From UMGS172 sp045546915 (lineage in GTDB: Bacteria; Bacillota; Clostridia; Oscillospirales; Acutalibacteraceae), in the NCBI GenBank assembly GCA_045546915.1, contig JAZQDU010000018.1:1-64000 (forward strand): DNA of 64,000 nt, read 5' to 3'. A program made the position numbers and the translations under genes. The notes under the pieces are model-generated. The model was not told where the DNA came from. It searched no databases and worked only from the letters and a program-made list of their open reading frames with translations. Below, in pieces: positions 40,953 through 49,811 of this stretch. The number at the start of each line of letters is the position of its first letter. The stretch's first letter is position 1.

Positions 40953-43154
40953 CTACTTTACACTTCTTTCAACACTGTAAACACCTTGAATTTTGCGAAT
41001 ACGTGAAGTGACATTATCAAGATGCTCTCGACTTTCAACACTGATGGTAATGGAAATTTCGCAGTTCCCGTCTTTAGTTTCGCGTGCCATAATGGCATGA
41101 ACGGGAACGTGTAAATTGCCAAGTAAAATAGAAAGGTCAGCAACAATTCCATCGCGGTTAATGGCTAAAATGCTTACAGTTGACTCAAATCTTTCGGTTC
41201 GTGATACCTGCCAATGCGCAGGAATCCATCTGTCACGTTCAGGTGCAGTACTTAAATCGGGCACATTATTACAATCTTTTTTATGAATTGATACACCGTG
41301 ACCCCTTGTAATAAAGCCGATAATATCGTCTCCGGGTATCGGAGTGCAACAACGTGACAATTTAATAAGACAGTTGTCAATACCTTCGACAATAACACCG
41401 TCGGAAGATTTAGTTACTTTACGTTCAGAAATAATATCTTCGATTTCTACCGGTTTAGTTGTCTTGATAAATTTTGAATAATCCTCTTTAACACGAGGCA
41501 TTATTTTAGAAAGTAGAATACCGCCGTAACCAATTGCTGCATAAAGTTCGTCAACACTTTCACAACGTTGTCTTTCTGCAATGTTTTCTAAGAACATTTG
41601 TAGGTCATCATCGCTTAAACGAATGTTGTTTCGTGCAAACTCACGCTCAATATCAGCCTTACCGTTGGCAATATTTTCAGGTCTCTTTTCCTTTTTAAAC
41701 CAAGCACGAATCTTGGTTTTTGCCTGGTTGGTTTTAACAATGTTTAACCAATCTCGACTAGGACCGTGGCCTGCCTGATTTGAGGTAATTATTTCAATTA
41801 GTTCGCCTGTTTTAACCTCATGAGTTATCGGTACAATCCTACCGTCTACCTTTGCACCGACCATTTTTATACCAACAGCAGTATGAATTGCAAACGCAAA
41901 GTCAATAACCGTCGAACCAACAGGAAGATTAATAACGTCACCCTTTGGAGTAACGGCAAAAACGTCTTCCTGAGAAAGGTCGGTCTTAATGGTCTGAACA
42001 AGGTCTTCAGCATCATTAGATTCACGCTGGTTATCAAGAATTTGTCTAATCCATGCAAGACGCTCTTCAAACTTTGTATCGCTTCGCATTACACCGTCTT
42101 TATATTTCCAATGTGCAGCAATTCCGAGTTCAGCCGTACGGTGCATTTCAACCGTTCTAATCTGAATTTCAAACGGAATACCTTCACGCCCAACAACGGT
42201 TGTATGAAGCGACTGATACATATTAGGCTTAGGGGTAGAAATATAATCCTTAAACCTACCGGGAATAGGTCTGAACATATCGTGAACAACACCCAAAATA
42301 TTGTAACAGTTAGCAACAGTATCAGTAATTATACGAACGGCATAAACATCGTAAATTTCATCAAAAGACCTACCCTGCATATACATTTTACGGTAGATTC
42401 CGTGAATTGATTTAACTCTGCCCTCAATGGTAATGCCGGGTACAAACTCCTCTACCCTAACTTTTATACGTTCTTGAATTTCAGCAAGGAACTTTTCACG
42501 ATACTTTTTACGAACAGTTAGAGAATTTTCAATTTCATGATATGCAACCGGGTCTAAGTGCATAATTGCAAGGTCTTCAAGTTCTTCCTTAACAGCACGA
42601 ATCCCAAGTCTGTGAGCAATTGGAGCAAAAACCTCTAATGTTTCCCTTGATTTATCACGCTGACTTTGAATTGATTTTGCATCAATGGTCCTCATATTGT
42701 GCAGACGGTCAGCAAGTTTTATAATTATAACTCTAATATCATGCGACATGGCAATAAACATCTTGCGGATATTTTCTGCCTGTTCATTTTCTTTGGATTC
42801 AAGCGGAATTTTACCAAGTTTTGTTACACCGTCAACCAAGTCTGCAACATTTTGGCCAAACATTTGTTTTATTGTCTCAATTGTAATTTCCGTATCCTCA
42901 ACAACATCGTGTAAAAGAGAAGCGGCAATAGATTCAGAATCCATACCTAAAGTTATAATGATTTTGCATACTGATATAGGGTGCATGCAAAACGGCTCAC
43001 CCGAAGCTCTGAATTGACCTTCATGAGATGTAATGCAAAGTTTAAATGCACGCTCAATCAAATCACGGTCGTACGAACGACTGTCGGGTTGAGCATCTAA
43101 AAGATTCATTATAGTTCGAAAACTTTCTTCATAACAAGCCAATTCATTCACCAC
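40953..43154 (-). CDS. relA: Bifunctional (p)ppGpp synthetase/hydrolase Rel
   Basis: Stringent-response enzyme, 733 residues. HD hydrolase domain (ASLLHDVVEDTEIT near residue 85), synthetase domain (IYDVYAVRIITDT near 265), TGS domain (VTPKGDVINLPVGSTVIDFA near 405), a conserved Cys region (LSRCCTPIPGDDI) and a C-terminal ACT domain. HD motifs look intact, so both synthesis and hydrolysis are expected. The start is unclear: GTG 43154 has no spaced ribosome site, while TTG 43142 is eight bases after AGGTGG. It overlaps the recJ end. Confidence 0.95.
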   Translation of the reverse strand: MVNELACYEESFRTIMNLLDAQPDSRSYDRDLIERAFKLCITSHEGQFRASGEPFCMHPISVCKIIITLGMDSESIAASLLHDVVEDTEITIETIKQMFGQNVADLVDGVTKLGKIPLESKENEQAENIRKMFIAMSHDIRVIIIKLADRLHNMRTIDAKSIQSQRDKSRETLEVFAPIAHRLGIRAVKEELEDLAIMHLDPVAYHEIENSLTVRKKYREKFLAEIQERIKVRVEEFVPGITIEGRVKSIHGIYRKMYMQGRSFDEIYDVYAVRIITDTVANCYNILGVVHDMFRPIPGRFKDYISTPKPNMYQSLHTTVVGREGIPFEIQIRTVEMHRTAELGIAAHWKYKDGVMRSDTKFEERLAWIRQILDNQRESNDAEDLVQTIKTDLSQEDVFAVTPKGDVINLPVGSTVIDFAFAIHTAVGIKMVGAKVDGRIVPITHEVKTGELIEIITSNQAGHGPSRDWLNIVKTNQAKTKIRAWFKKEKRPENIANGKADIEREFARNNIRLSDDDLQMFLENIAERQRCESVDELYAAIGYGGILLSKIMPRVKEDYSKFIKTTKPVEIEDIISERKVTKSSDGVIVEGIDNCLIKLSRCCTPIPGDDIIGFITRGHGVSIHKKDCNNVPDLSTAPERDRWIPAHWQVSRTERFESTVSILAINRDGIVADLSILLGNLHVPVHAIMARETKDGNCEISITISVESREHLDNVTSRIRKIQGVYSVERSVK

Positions 43155-45165
43155 CTATAATTGATTTCAAAGTTTTTAAAGTTTTTGCGCTCTCAAGGTC
43201 TGCCTTGCCGTTAACCGGAAGCAGAGAATACTTTTTATTAGAATATTCTAAAATATTAAGGTCAGTTAACGCAGATAATGCAATATTAATTTTTCCATAA
43301 GGTAAACAGCCTAATAGGTCATTTATAATCATCTCTTCGCTAATTATGCCACATTCTTTTATATGCTTAAAAACATTAACAATATCGTCTCTTGAAGGTA
43401 ATATCTCTAAAGCACCGTTTTTATCAATTTTGTTGCTATGAAACAAATCAATAAGACGTATCTGTTTTAAAAGTAAGTCTTCATCAATGCCACATTGTCT
43501 TATAGCCCTTATAATAACCGATACTGATTTTGTATTATTATAAACATTAATATCCAAACTAACCGCAACATCAACAACAGAGCCAATTCTATAACAAAAG
43601 TCATCGGCACTTGTACCAAACATTACCGCCCAAAATTCAGTATCGTCTTTTTTAAGTTTAATTCTTATGTGTTTGCCTGATGCTATTGAGTTAATGCTAC
43701 AAATCTTACATTCAGTAACGGCAATAAGCGGTGATGGATTTTTAGAACCATAAGGTTCAAGTGATTTAAGCGCTTCTACAGCCTCAATTGTAAAGGCACG
43801 GGGTTTAAGCCTGCAGTCAATGTAAATTGAGGGTACAGGTAATTCGGTGTCTTCAGCAAACTTATTTATAGCGATTCTAAAAGCATCAATTTTATCTTCT
43901 TCAATAGTCAGACCGGCAGCCAACTCATGACCACCAAATTTAACCAACATTTCACCACAAGAAGAAATAGCGTTAAATAGAGAAAAAGGTGCAATACTTC
44001 TACCGGAGCCCACCGAATGACAACCGTTAGCGTTAATAACAATAGTAGGCTTTGAGTACTTCTCAGTGAGTTTTGATGCAACAATGCCTATAACACCAAC
44101 ATGCCAATTATAACCGCTTACAACAATAACTCTATCGTGATTGAATCCATTTTTTTCTATGTTATCGCATGCTTCTTCAAAAATGTCGTGCTCGGCAGAT
44201 TGTCGGGTTGTGTTAAATCCATCTAATAAACCGGCAAAATACAATGCATCGTCATAATTTTTTGCCATAAATAATTTAACAGCAGTTTCAGCCGTTGACA
44301 TTCTTCCGGCAGCATTAATTCTTGGACATAAAGTAAATGCAGCATTCAACGAAGTAATAAATTTTGCATCTGCAACCTCCGACAACGCTCTTATTCCTAA
44401 GTTTTGTTTTCGGTTAATAAGTTTCAGACCGATTTTTACAATTGAACGGTTTTCACCAACTAAAGGTACAACATCGGCTATGGTGCCCAGTGCGACAAGG
44501 TCGCCATATTCAAAAATCATTTCCTCAGCAGGTCTTCCCTCCAAAGCACAAACCAATTTAAAAACAACGCCAACACCACAAAGTTCACAAAACAGCCAAT
44601 CGTTGTCTGAATCAATATGAGGGTCAACAACCGCAACCGCATCGGGCAATTCAGCCGACGGCAAATGGTGGTCGGTAATAACAACGTCAATACCGAGTTC
44701 ATTTGCACGTTCAACTTCTTTTATTGCATTAATACCATTATCAACGGTAATAATAAGCGTATAACCTTCGTCAGCCGCTTTGTTTATCGCATCAATCGAT
44801 ATGCCGTAACCTTCGTTTTCACGGTCAGGAACAATGAAATTAACATCGGCACCCTTTGACGACAGATATCCGGTTATAAGTGCAGTTGATGTTACACCGT
44901 CGCAATCATAATCACCAAAAATCAGTATTTTTTCATTCGATTCAATAGCAAGGTTGATTCGCTCTACTGCTTCGGATATCCCGCTATATTCATAAGGGTC
45001 AGAAAAATCGGGTTCGTCCGAAAAAAAATGCTCAATTTCATAAGGGTCAATCAGTCCGCGTGAAACTGCAATATATACCAAAAGATGGTCAATTCCACAA
45101 TCGTCAGCAAGTTCTGACACAAACTGTTTATCGACATTTGGAAATATCCATTTCTTGAAATTCAC
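43144..45165 (-). CDS. recJ: Single-stranded-DNA-specific exonuclease RecJ
   Basis: 5'-3' ssDNA exonuclease for recombination and repair. It has 673 residues. DHH-family motifs in order: FGDYDCDGVTSTAL (motif I-II), ITVDNGINA, VITDHHLP (DHH), and in DHHA1 the GGHELAAG. It is longer than E. coli RecJ (577), with a C-terminal extension of about 110 residues that looks helical. I choose GTG 45165, eight bases after AAGGGG (45174-45179); GTG 45174 overlaps that site. First gene of the recJ-rel-dtd-MBL-hemZ unit. Confidence 0.94.
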   Translation of the reverse strand: MNFKKWIFPNVDKQFVSELADDCGIDHLLVYIAVSRGLIDPYEIEHFFSDEPDFSDPYEYSGISEAVERINLAIESNEKILIFGDYDCDGVTSTALITGYLSSKGADVNFIVPDRENEGYGISIDAINKAADEGYTLIITVDNGINAIKEVERANELGIDVVITDHHLPSAELPDAVAVVDPHIDSDNDWLFCELCGVGVVFKLVCALEGRPAEEMIFEYGDLVALGTIADVVPLVGENRSIVKIGLKLINRKQNLGIRALSEVADAKFITSLNAAFTLCPRINAAGRMSTAETAVKLFMAKNYDDALYFAGLLDGFNTTRQSAEHDIFEEACDNIEKNGFNHDRVIVVSGYNWHVGVIGIVASKLTEKYSKPTIVINANGCHSVGSGRSIAPFSLFNAISSCGEMLVKFGGHELAAGLTIEEDKIDAFRIAINKFAEDTELPVPSIYIDCRLKPRAFTIEAVEALKSLEPYGSKNPSPLIAVTECKICSINSIASGKHIRIKLKKDDTEFWAVMFGTSADDFCYRIGSVVDVAVSLDINVYNNTKSVSVIIRAIRQCGIDEDLLLKQIRLIDLFHSNKIDKNGALEILPSRDDIVNVFKHIKECGIISEEMIINDLLGCLPYGKINIALSALTDLNILEYSNKKYSLLPVNGKADLESAKTLKTLKSIIGGE

Positions 45166-45198
45166 GCAAATCACCCCTTATACATCATTTAATTTCTT

Positions 45199-45227
45199 AT
45201 TTTACCACTTTTAACATGCTTTTTCAA
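45199..45227 (-). promoter_or_regulatory. Promoter of the recJ-rel operon
   Basis: TTGAAA (45222-45227), a 17-nt spacer and TAAAAT (45199-45204) on the minus strand. Confidence 0.6.
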
Positions 45228-45279
45228 GAGCGTACTATTATTAATTTATTATATAAAACTATATTTTAAGGCGAAATTA

Positions 45280-45711
45280 ATGAAAAACAAAACACTATAT
45301 TTAACAGTAGTTTTCGGCATAGGTTTTTATGGATACGGATTGTTGGAAATTATTTGGCGCGGTAGAACTCACCCAAGTATGTCGCTGGCCGGAGGAATTG
45401 TATTTTGTCTTATGTCATATGTAGGATATCGGCTAAAACCACTAAAATTTATGTACCGATGTATCTTTGGCGGTATAATTATCACTGCTATAGAACTTGT
45501 TTTCGGTTTAATTTTTAACATTTTATTAAACGCAAACGTTTGGGACTACTTTAAATTTCCTTTAAACTTTGCAGGTCAAATTTGCTTGCTTTATTCGGTT
45601 TTATGGTGCTTTTTATCTGCTCCAATTTTAATTTTAGCAGAATTAATCAGACAAAAGTTTATGTTTAATTCAGTCGAAACAAAGCAGAATATGTCAATTA
45701 ATACTGCTTGA
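45280..45711 (+). CDS. CmpB-type (PF06541-like) membrane protein
   Basis: A 143-residue membrane protein with four predicted helices. Features shared with the PF06541 'putative ABC transporter type IV' family are GYGLLEIIWRGRTHPSM in the first loop, an AGGIVFCL helix and AGQICLLYSVLWCFL in the last. There is no ATPase nearby, and the family name does not imply transport. AAGGCG precedes ATG 45280. Its TGA stop is inside the -35 box of the smpB promoter. Confidence 0.72.
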   Translation: MKNKTLYLTVVFGIGFYGYGLLEIIWRGRTHPSMSLAGGIVFCLMSYVGYRLKPLKFMYRCIFGGIIITAIELVFGLIFNILLNANVWDYFKFPLNFAGQICLLYSVLWCFLSAPILILAELIRQKFMFNSVETKQNMSINTA

Positions 45712-45736
45712 CCGAAGCCGAACTACGTGTTATAAT
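45708..45736 (+). promoter_or_regulatory. Promoter of smpB
   Basis: TTGACC (45708-45713), a 17-nt spacer and TATAAT (45731-45736). The stop codon of the preceding gene (45709-45711) lies within the -35 box. Confidence 0.72.
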
Positions 45737-45760
45737 GTTTGTTTGAAAGGAGGCGGAAAA

Positions 45761-46222
45761 ATGTCTGAAAACACAAAAACAATTGCATCAAACAAAAAAG
45801 CATTTCATGATTATTTTGTTGAAGAAAGCATTGAATGTGGAATAGAACTCTGCGGTACTGAAGTAAAATCAATTCGACAAGGCGGAGTTAACCTTAAAGA
45901 TTCTTGGTGCGATGTAGATAAAGGCGAAGTGTTTGTCCACGGTATGCACATAAGCCCTTATGAAAAAGGAAACATTTTTAACCGCCAACCTTCACGTAAG
46001 AGAAGACTGTTGCTACATAAAAAAGAAATTAATCGTTTATTCGGTGTTATTAAGCAACAAGGTCTTACACTTGTACCTTTATCGCTTTATTTTAAAGGCT
46101 CTCTTGTAAAGGTCCAACTCGGCGTTTGCAGAGGTAAAAAATTGTATGATAAGCGCGCTGATATGGCTAAAAAGAGTGCCGAAAGGACCATTGAGCGAGC
46201 ATTAAAGGAGAAAAATCGATAG
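45761..46222 (+). CDS. smpB: SsrA-binding protein SmpB
   Basis: Partner of tmRNA in trans-translation. It has 153 residues: an OB-fold with ESIECGIELCGTEVKSIRQG and a basic C-terminal tail (GKKLYDKRADMAKKSAER) that enters the ribosome mRNA channel. Start is ATG 45761 behind AAAGGAGG; the in-frame TTG at 45743 overlaps that site. The ssrA gene begins 7 bases after its stop codon, so both probably share one transcript. Confidence 0.97.
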   Translation: MSENTKTIASNKKAFHDYFVEESIECGIELCGTEVKSIRQGGVNLKDSWCDVDKGEVFVHGMHISPYEKGNIFNRQPSRKRRLLLHKKEINRLFGVIKQQGLTLVPLSLYFKGSLVKVQLGVCRGKKLYDKRADMAKKSAERTIERALKEKNR

Positions 46223-46229
46223 TTCATAC

Positions 46230-46576
46230 GGGGATGTAAAGGTTTCGACAGGGACTTTGAACCTTGATAAGCATGCAGCGTTATCGTAATCGCTTTGAAA
46301 ACGAACTTTTAAAAATAACTGACAAAAATACAGTTGCTTTAGCAGCTTAAAATAGCTGCCGTTCGACCCGAAAGTACCGCGGTTCGGACTCGAGCGTCAT
46401 TTTTGCGGTGAACGTGAGCAGAGGTGTTCTCCTACCCTGCCATGACAAGGAGATACTAAACAGTAAAGCCTGACTGACGGCGTTACTGTAAGGGAATGTT
46501 AAAAGACAGTCTAAGCATGTAGAAAGTTTTGGGAATAGGTTTTTGGACACGGGTTCGACTCCCGTCATCTCCACCA
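46230..46576 (+). ncRNA. ssrA: Transfer-messenger RNA
   Basis: The 5' end GGGGATGTAAAGGTTTCGAC and 3' end GGGTTCGACTCCCGTCATCT followed by CCACCA are standard tmRNA ends; GGGGATG pairs with CATCTCC as the acceptor stem, and CCA is encoded. The internal tag frame follows the TAACT signal at 46316-46320: resume codon GAC at 46321, then codons for DKNTVALAA and the stop TAA at 46348-46350, giving a tag (A)DKNTVALAA ending in the usual ALAA degron. Resuming at GAC rather than a GCN codon is less common. Confidence 0.97.
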
Positions 46577-46608
46577 AACAAGCACTTCTTTTGAAGTGCT
46601 TGTTTTAT
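46577..46608 (+). terminator. Terminator of ssrA
   Basis: AACAAGCACTTC pairs with GAAGTGCTTGTT (46577-46588 with 46593-46604) around TTTT, then T-rich sequence, right after the tmRNA CCA end. Confidence 0.9.
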
Positions 46609-46619
46609 CTTTAAAATTA

Positions 46620-46648
46620 TTGAAAATGTATTTAAAACGTGATAAAAT
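46620..46648 (+). promoter_or_regulatory. Promoter of the P-loop kinase gene
   Basis: TTGAAA (46620-46625), a 17-nt spacer ending in TGA, and TAAAAT (46643-46648), an extended -10 type. Confidence 0.55.
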
Positions 46649-46670
46649 TAATAAAAAAAGGATATTTTTT

Positions 46671-47177
46671 ATGATTATTTTAATAACCGGTGCTTCGCAC
46701 ACCGGCAAAACAGCTTTAGCACAGAAAATGCTTGAAAAACACAAATATCCCTACCTTTCTATTGACCATCTTAAGATGGGATTAATTAGAAGCGGTAACA
46801 CCAATCTTACACCTTTAAGCCCTGATAATAAACTTACCGAATATTTATGGCCTATTGTATGCGAAATTATTAAAACCGCCATTGAAAACAAGCAAAATTT
46901 GATTGTTGAAGGATGTTACATTCCATACGATTGGAAGCAATATTTTACTGCTCAATATCTTGAAAATATAAAATTTTACTGTCTTGTAATGAGTGAAAAA
47001 TACATTCAAAATCACTTTCAGGATATAAAAAAATATTCTAACATTATTGAAAAACGTATAGATGATGAATGTTCAATAGAAAGCATAATTGAAGACAACG
47101 CTTATGTATTAGAACAGGCAAAAAAACACAAATTAGACTATATATTAATCGATGAAAAATATGATTTAAATATATAA
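46671..47177 (+). CDS. P-loop nucleoside/small-molecule kinase-like protein
   Basis: A 168-residue P-loop NTPase. Walker A is GASHTGKT (residues 6-13), an LID/acceptor-like SIDHLKMG follows near 34, and a kinase-like NLIVEGCYIP strand is near 80. The rest is helical. It resembles the adenylate-kinase/zeta-toxin-type kinases, but the substrate is unknown. AAAGGA precedes ATG 46671; the open frame upstream runs through the tmRNA terminator. It is unlikely to be a toxin, since no small antitoxin gene adjoins. Confidence 0.72.
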   Translation: MIILITGASHTGKTALAQKMLEKHKYPYLSIDHLKMGLIRSGNTNLTPLSPDNKLTEYLWPIVCEIIKTAIENKQNLIVEGCYIPYDWKQYFTAQYLENIKFYCLVMSEKYIQNHFQDIKKYSNIIEKRIDDECSIESIIEDNAYVLEQAKKHKLDYILIDEKYDLNI

Positions 47178-47179
47178 CA

Positions 47180-47223
47180 CTAAAAAAAAAAAGACCTCTT
47201 TTGTGCTTAACAAAAGAGGTCTT
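47180..47223 (-). terminator. Terminator of the CofE-like gene
   Basis: A perfect 14-bp stem, AAGACCTCTTTTGT with ACAAAAGAGGTCTT, loop GCTTA, then at least ten T on the minus strand. It probably also acts on the converging kinase gene. Confidence 0.88.
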
Positions 47224-47227
47224 AATA

Positions 47228-48421
47228 TTAATCTGTTGTATAGTTATCGAAATAGCCTTGAATAAATACAATCGGTGTGCCTTTATCACCAGAACCGGAT
47301 GTGAGGTCACATAGTGAACCGATAAGGTCAGTAAGTTGACGGGGAGTAGTTCCCTCAGATGCCATATTGCCAACAAGGTCTCCGTCTTTTTCACGAATTT
47401 TGTTCTTGATAGCGTCCTTCAATGCATCACCCGAAAGTTCAGAAAAATCGTTATCAGCCAAGTATTTAAGTTTAAGTTCATTCGGAGTGCCTTCAAGACC
47501 TTTTGTGTATGCAGGTGAAACAACCGGGTCAGCAAGTTCCCAAATTTTACCCACAGGGTCTTTAAAGGCGCCGTCGCCATAAACCATAACCTCAATGTTT
47601 TTGCCGGTGGCTGCTTTAAATTTTTCATGAATAGCATCAACAACTTCTTGGCAATCGCGCGGGAACAGTTTTACCTGATCTTCATTTGCTTTGTTGGAGC
47701 CTAAAAGACCGTAATCAGCATTAAAACCGCTTCCGTTAATAGACTTGTTCATGATTTCATCAAGCCCAAGAACAATCTCTGCGCCTGCATTTTTAAGAAT
47801 TCTCTTTGTGCGAGCGCGAGTGTGAATATCACAGCAAAGAACATTTTTGGTATAGTCTAAAATTGCTCTTGGATTATTAGCGAAAATTATTTCGCATTCA
47901 GCACCTGCTTCTTCAATAAGTCTACCATAGTATTCAACGTAGTCAACACCGGTAAATCTGTGTTTTTCATAGCCGAAAAGTTCGCGATATTTTGAGAGTG
48001 ACAAAACGTCTTTATAAGGGTCTACACCCATCTCGTCCATTTTATCAATACTGATGAGATGATTACCAACCTCATCAGAAGGATATGAAAGCATAAGAAC
48101 AACTTTCTTTACGCCTTTTGCAATACCGCGAAGACAAATTGCAAAACGGTTACGACTCAAAATCGGGAAAATAACACCGACCGTCTCTCCGCCGAATTTT
48201 GCTTTAACATCGGTAGCAATATCGTCAACCGAGCAATAGTTACCCTGAGCGCGGGCAACAATAGCCTCGGTCATAGCAACAATATCTTTATCATGAAATT
48301 CAAAACCTGCATCCTTAGAGGCTTCGAGTACAGAAGAAGTAACAATCTCTACAATATCGTCACCGTTTCTTATAATCGGAGCTCTTACTCCTCTTGATAC
48401 AGTACCAATCATACGGCTCAT
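47228..48421 (-). CDS. CofE-like coenzyme F420-0:L-glutamate ligase family protein
   Basis: A 397-residue protein related to CofE (PF01996), which in archaea and actinobacteria adds glutamates to F420-0. Visible features are GVRAPIIRNGDDIV at the start, DKDIVAMTEAIVARAQG (the conserved TEaivar segment) and the GDGAFKDPVGKIWELADPVVSPAY region. F420 is not expected in this lineage and no cof genes adjoin, so it probably glutamylates, or simply binds, something else. Start ATG 48421 has AAAGGAG nine bases upstream; an in-frame TTG at 48430 abuts that site. Confidence 0.72.
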   Translation of the reverse strand: MSRMIGTVSRGVRAPIIRNGDDIVEIVTSSVLEASKDAGFEFHDKDIVAMTEAIVARAQGNYCSVDDIATDVKAKFGGETVGVIFPILSRNRFAICLRGIAKGVKKVVLMLSYPSDEVGNHLISIDKMDEMGVDPYKDVLSLSKYRELFGYEKHRFTGVDYVEYYGRLIEEAGAECEIIFANNPRAILDYTKNVLCCDIHTRARTKRILKNAGAEIVLGLDEIMNKSINGSGFNADYGLLGSNKANEDQVKLFPRDCQEVVDAIHEKFKAATGKNIEVMVYGDGAFKDPVGKIWELADPVVSPAYTKGLEGTPNELKLKYLADNDFSELSGDALKDAIKNKIREKDGDLVGNMASEGTTPRQLTDLIGSLCDLTSGSGDKGTPIVFIQGYFDNYTTD

Positions 48422-48469
48422 AAATGGCAACTCCTTTAAGTCAAATTTAAGGTTAGAACCAACGAAAAG

Positions 48470-48498
48470 ATTATAGCAGTTTTATCTTTTCATTTCAA
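48470..48498 (-). promoter_or_regulatory. Promoter of the CofE-like gene
   Basis: TTGAAA (48493-48498), a 17-nt spacer and TATAAT (48470-48475) on the minus strand. Confidence 0.65.
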
Positions 48499-48554
48499 CA
48501 TATTTTTTTAAAACAAGACAAAAAATTTATCTATTGTTTATTATAGCCAAATCA

Positions 48555-49775
48555 TTAAAGAGTAACCTTGTGGAAAACCTTTTTACCCTTTTTAATTATT
48601 ATACCGTCTCCCTCAAAATCTGCCTTAGTGAAATATTTTGCGGGGTCGGTAATTTTTTCGTCGTTAACCGAAACGCCGCCCTGTTGAACAAGACGTCTAC
48701 CCTCACCTTTAGACGGTATTAATCCGGCTATTAGCATAACATCAAGAAGACCAATTTGTTCATTTACAAAATTTTCGTCAGACAAGGTTGTATTAGGCAT
48801 ATCTGCATTAGCGCCGCCTGCAAAAAGCGAGCGTGCGGTTTGCAATGCTTTTTCTGCTTCCTCTTGGCCGTGAATCATTTTAGTAAGTTCAAAAGCAAGA
48901 CGTTCCTTAACCGAGTTTAACTCGCTGCCTTCTAATTTTTCATACTCATAAATTTCCTCAAGAGGAATAAATGTAAGCAACTTCATGCACTTGACAACGT
49001 CAGCATCGTCAACATTTCTCCAATATTGGAAAAATTCATAAGGAGTTGTTTTGTTAGCGTCAAGCCAAACAGCACCGTTGGCGGTTTTACCCATTTTTTT
49101 ACCTTCTGAGTTGAGCAACAAGGTTATAGTCATAGCATGCGCGTCTTTACCGAGTTTTTTTCTGATAAGTTCAGTACCGCCAAGCATGTTAGACCACTGG
49201 TCATCGCCGCCAAACTGCATATTACAGCCGTATTCCTTGAATAAATGATAAAAGTCGTAAGACTGCATTATCATATAGTTAAATTCAAGGAACGAAAGAC
49301 CTTTTTCCATTCTTTGTTTATAGCACTCAGCTCTTAACATATTATTAACCGAGAAACACGCGCCAACCTCACGAAGAAGTTCGATATAATTGAGTTTAAG
49401 AAGCCAATCAGCATTATTAACCATCTGAGCTTTGCCTTCGCCAAACTCAATAAATTTACTCATTTGCGCCTTAAAACAATCACAGTTGTGCTGAATAATT
49501 TCAGGGGTCATCATACTACGCATGTCGGTACGTCCAGAAGGGTCACCAATATAGCCGGTACCACCGCCAATAAGAGCAATAGGCCTGTTACCTGCCATTT
49601 GCAATCTTTTCATAAGGCATAACGCCATAAAATGACCAACATGAAGACTGTCAGCAGTTGGGTCAAATCCAATATAAAAGGTCGCCTTTCCGGCATTAAC
49701 CATATTTCTTATTTCTTCTTCATTTGTAACCTGAGCTATAAGCCCACGTTCAACAAGTTCATCATAACAAGTCAT
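48555..49775 (-). CDS. tyrS: Tyrosyl-tRNA synthetase
   Basis: Class Ic synthetase, 406 residues. The HIGH motif appears as HVGHF, the KMSKS loop as KKMGKT, and a C-terminal S4 RNA-binding domain (residues 345-406) is present. GFDPTADSLHVGH and FGGDDQWSNM are typical of TyrRS. AGGAGGT-like sequence precedes ATG 49775. Only 36 bases separate it from recN upstream, so there is no room for a T-box; it appears to be cotranscribed with the recN operon. Confidence 0.96.
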   Translation of the reverse strand: MTCYDELVERGLIAQVTNEEEIRNMVNAGKATFYIGFDPTADSLHVGHFMALCLMKRLQMAGNRPIALIGGGTGYIGDPSGRTDMRSMMTPEIIQHNCDCFKAQMSKFIEFGEGKAQMVNNADWLLKLNYIELLREVGACFSVNNMLRAECYKQRMEKGLSFLEFNYMIMQSYDFYHLFKEYGCNMQFGGDDQWSNMLGGTELIRKKLGKDAHAMTITLLLNSEGKKMGKTANGAVWLDANKTTPYEFFQYWRNVDDADVVKCMKLLTFIPLEEIYEYEKLEGSELNSVKERLAFELTKMIHGQEEAEKALQTARSLFAGGANADMPNTTLSDENFVNEQIGLLDVMLIAGLIPSKGEGRRLVQQGGVSVNDEKITDPAKYFTKADFEGDGIIIKKGKKVFHKVTL

Positions 49776-49811
49776 AAATTATACCTCCAAACAACTCAAT
49801 TTTATATGTTA

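Noticed and set aside
46347..46577. Minus-strand open frame of 76 codons.
   Set aside because: It lies entirely within the tmRNA gene and its terminator.
49776..49811. Possible T-box ahead of tyrS.
   Set aside because: Only 36 bases separate recN and tyrS, too short for a T-box leader.
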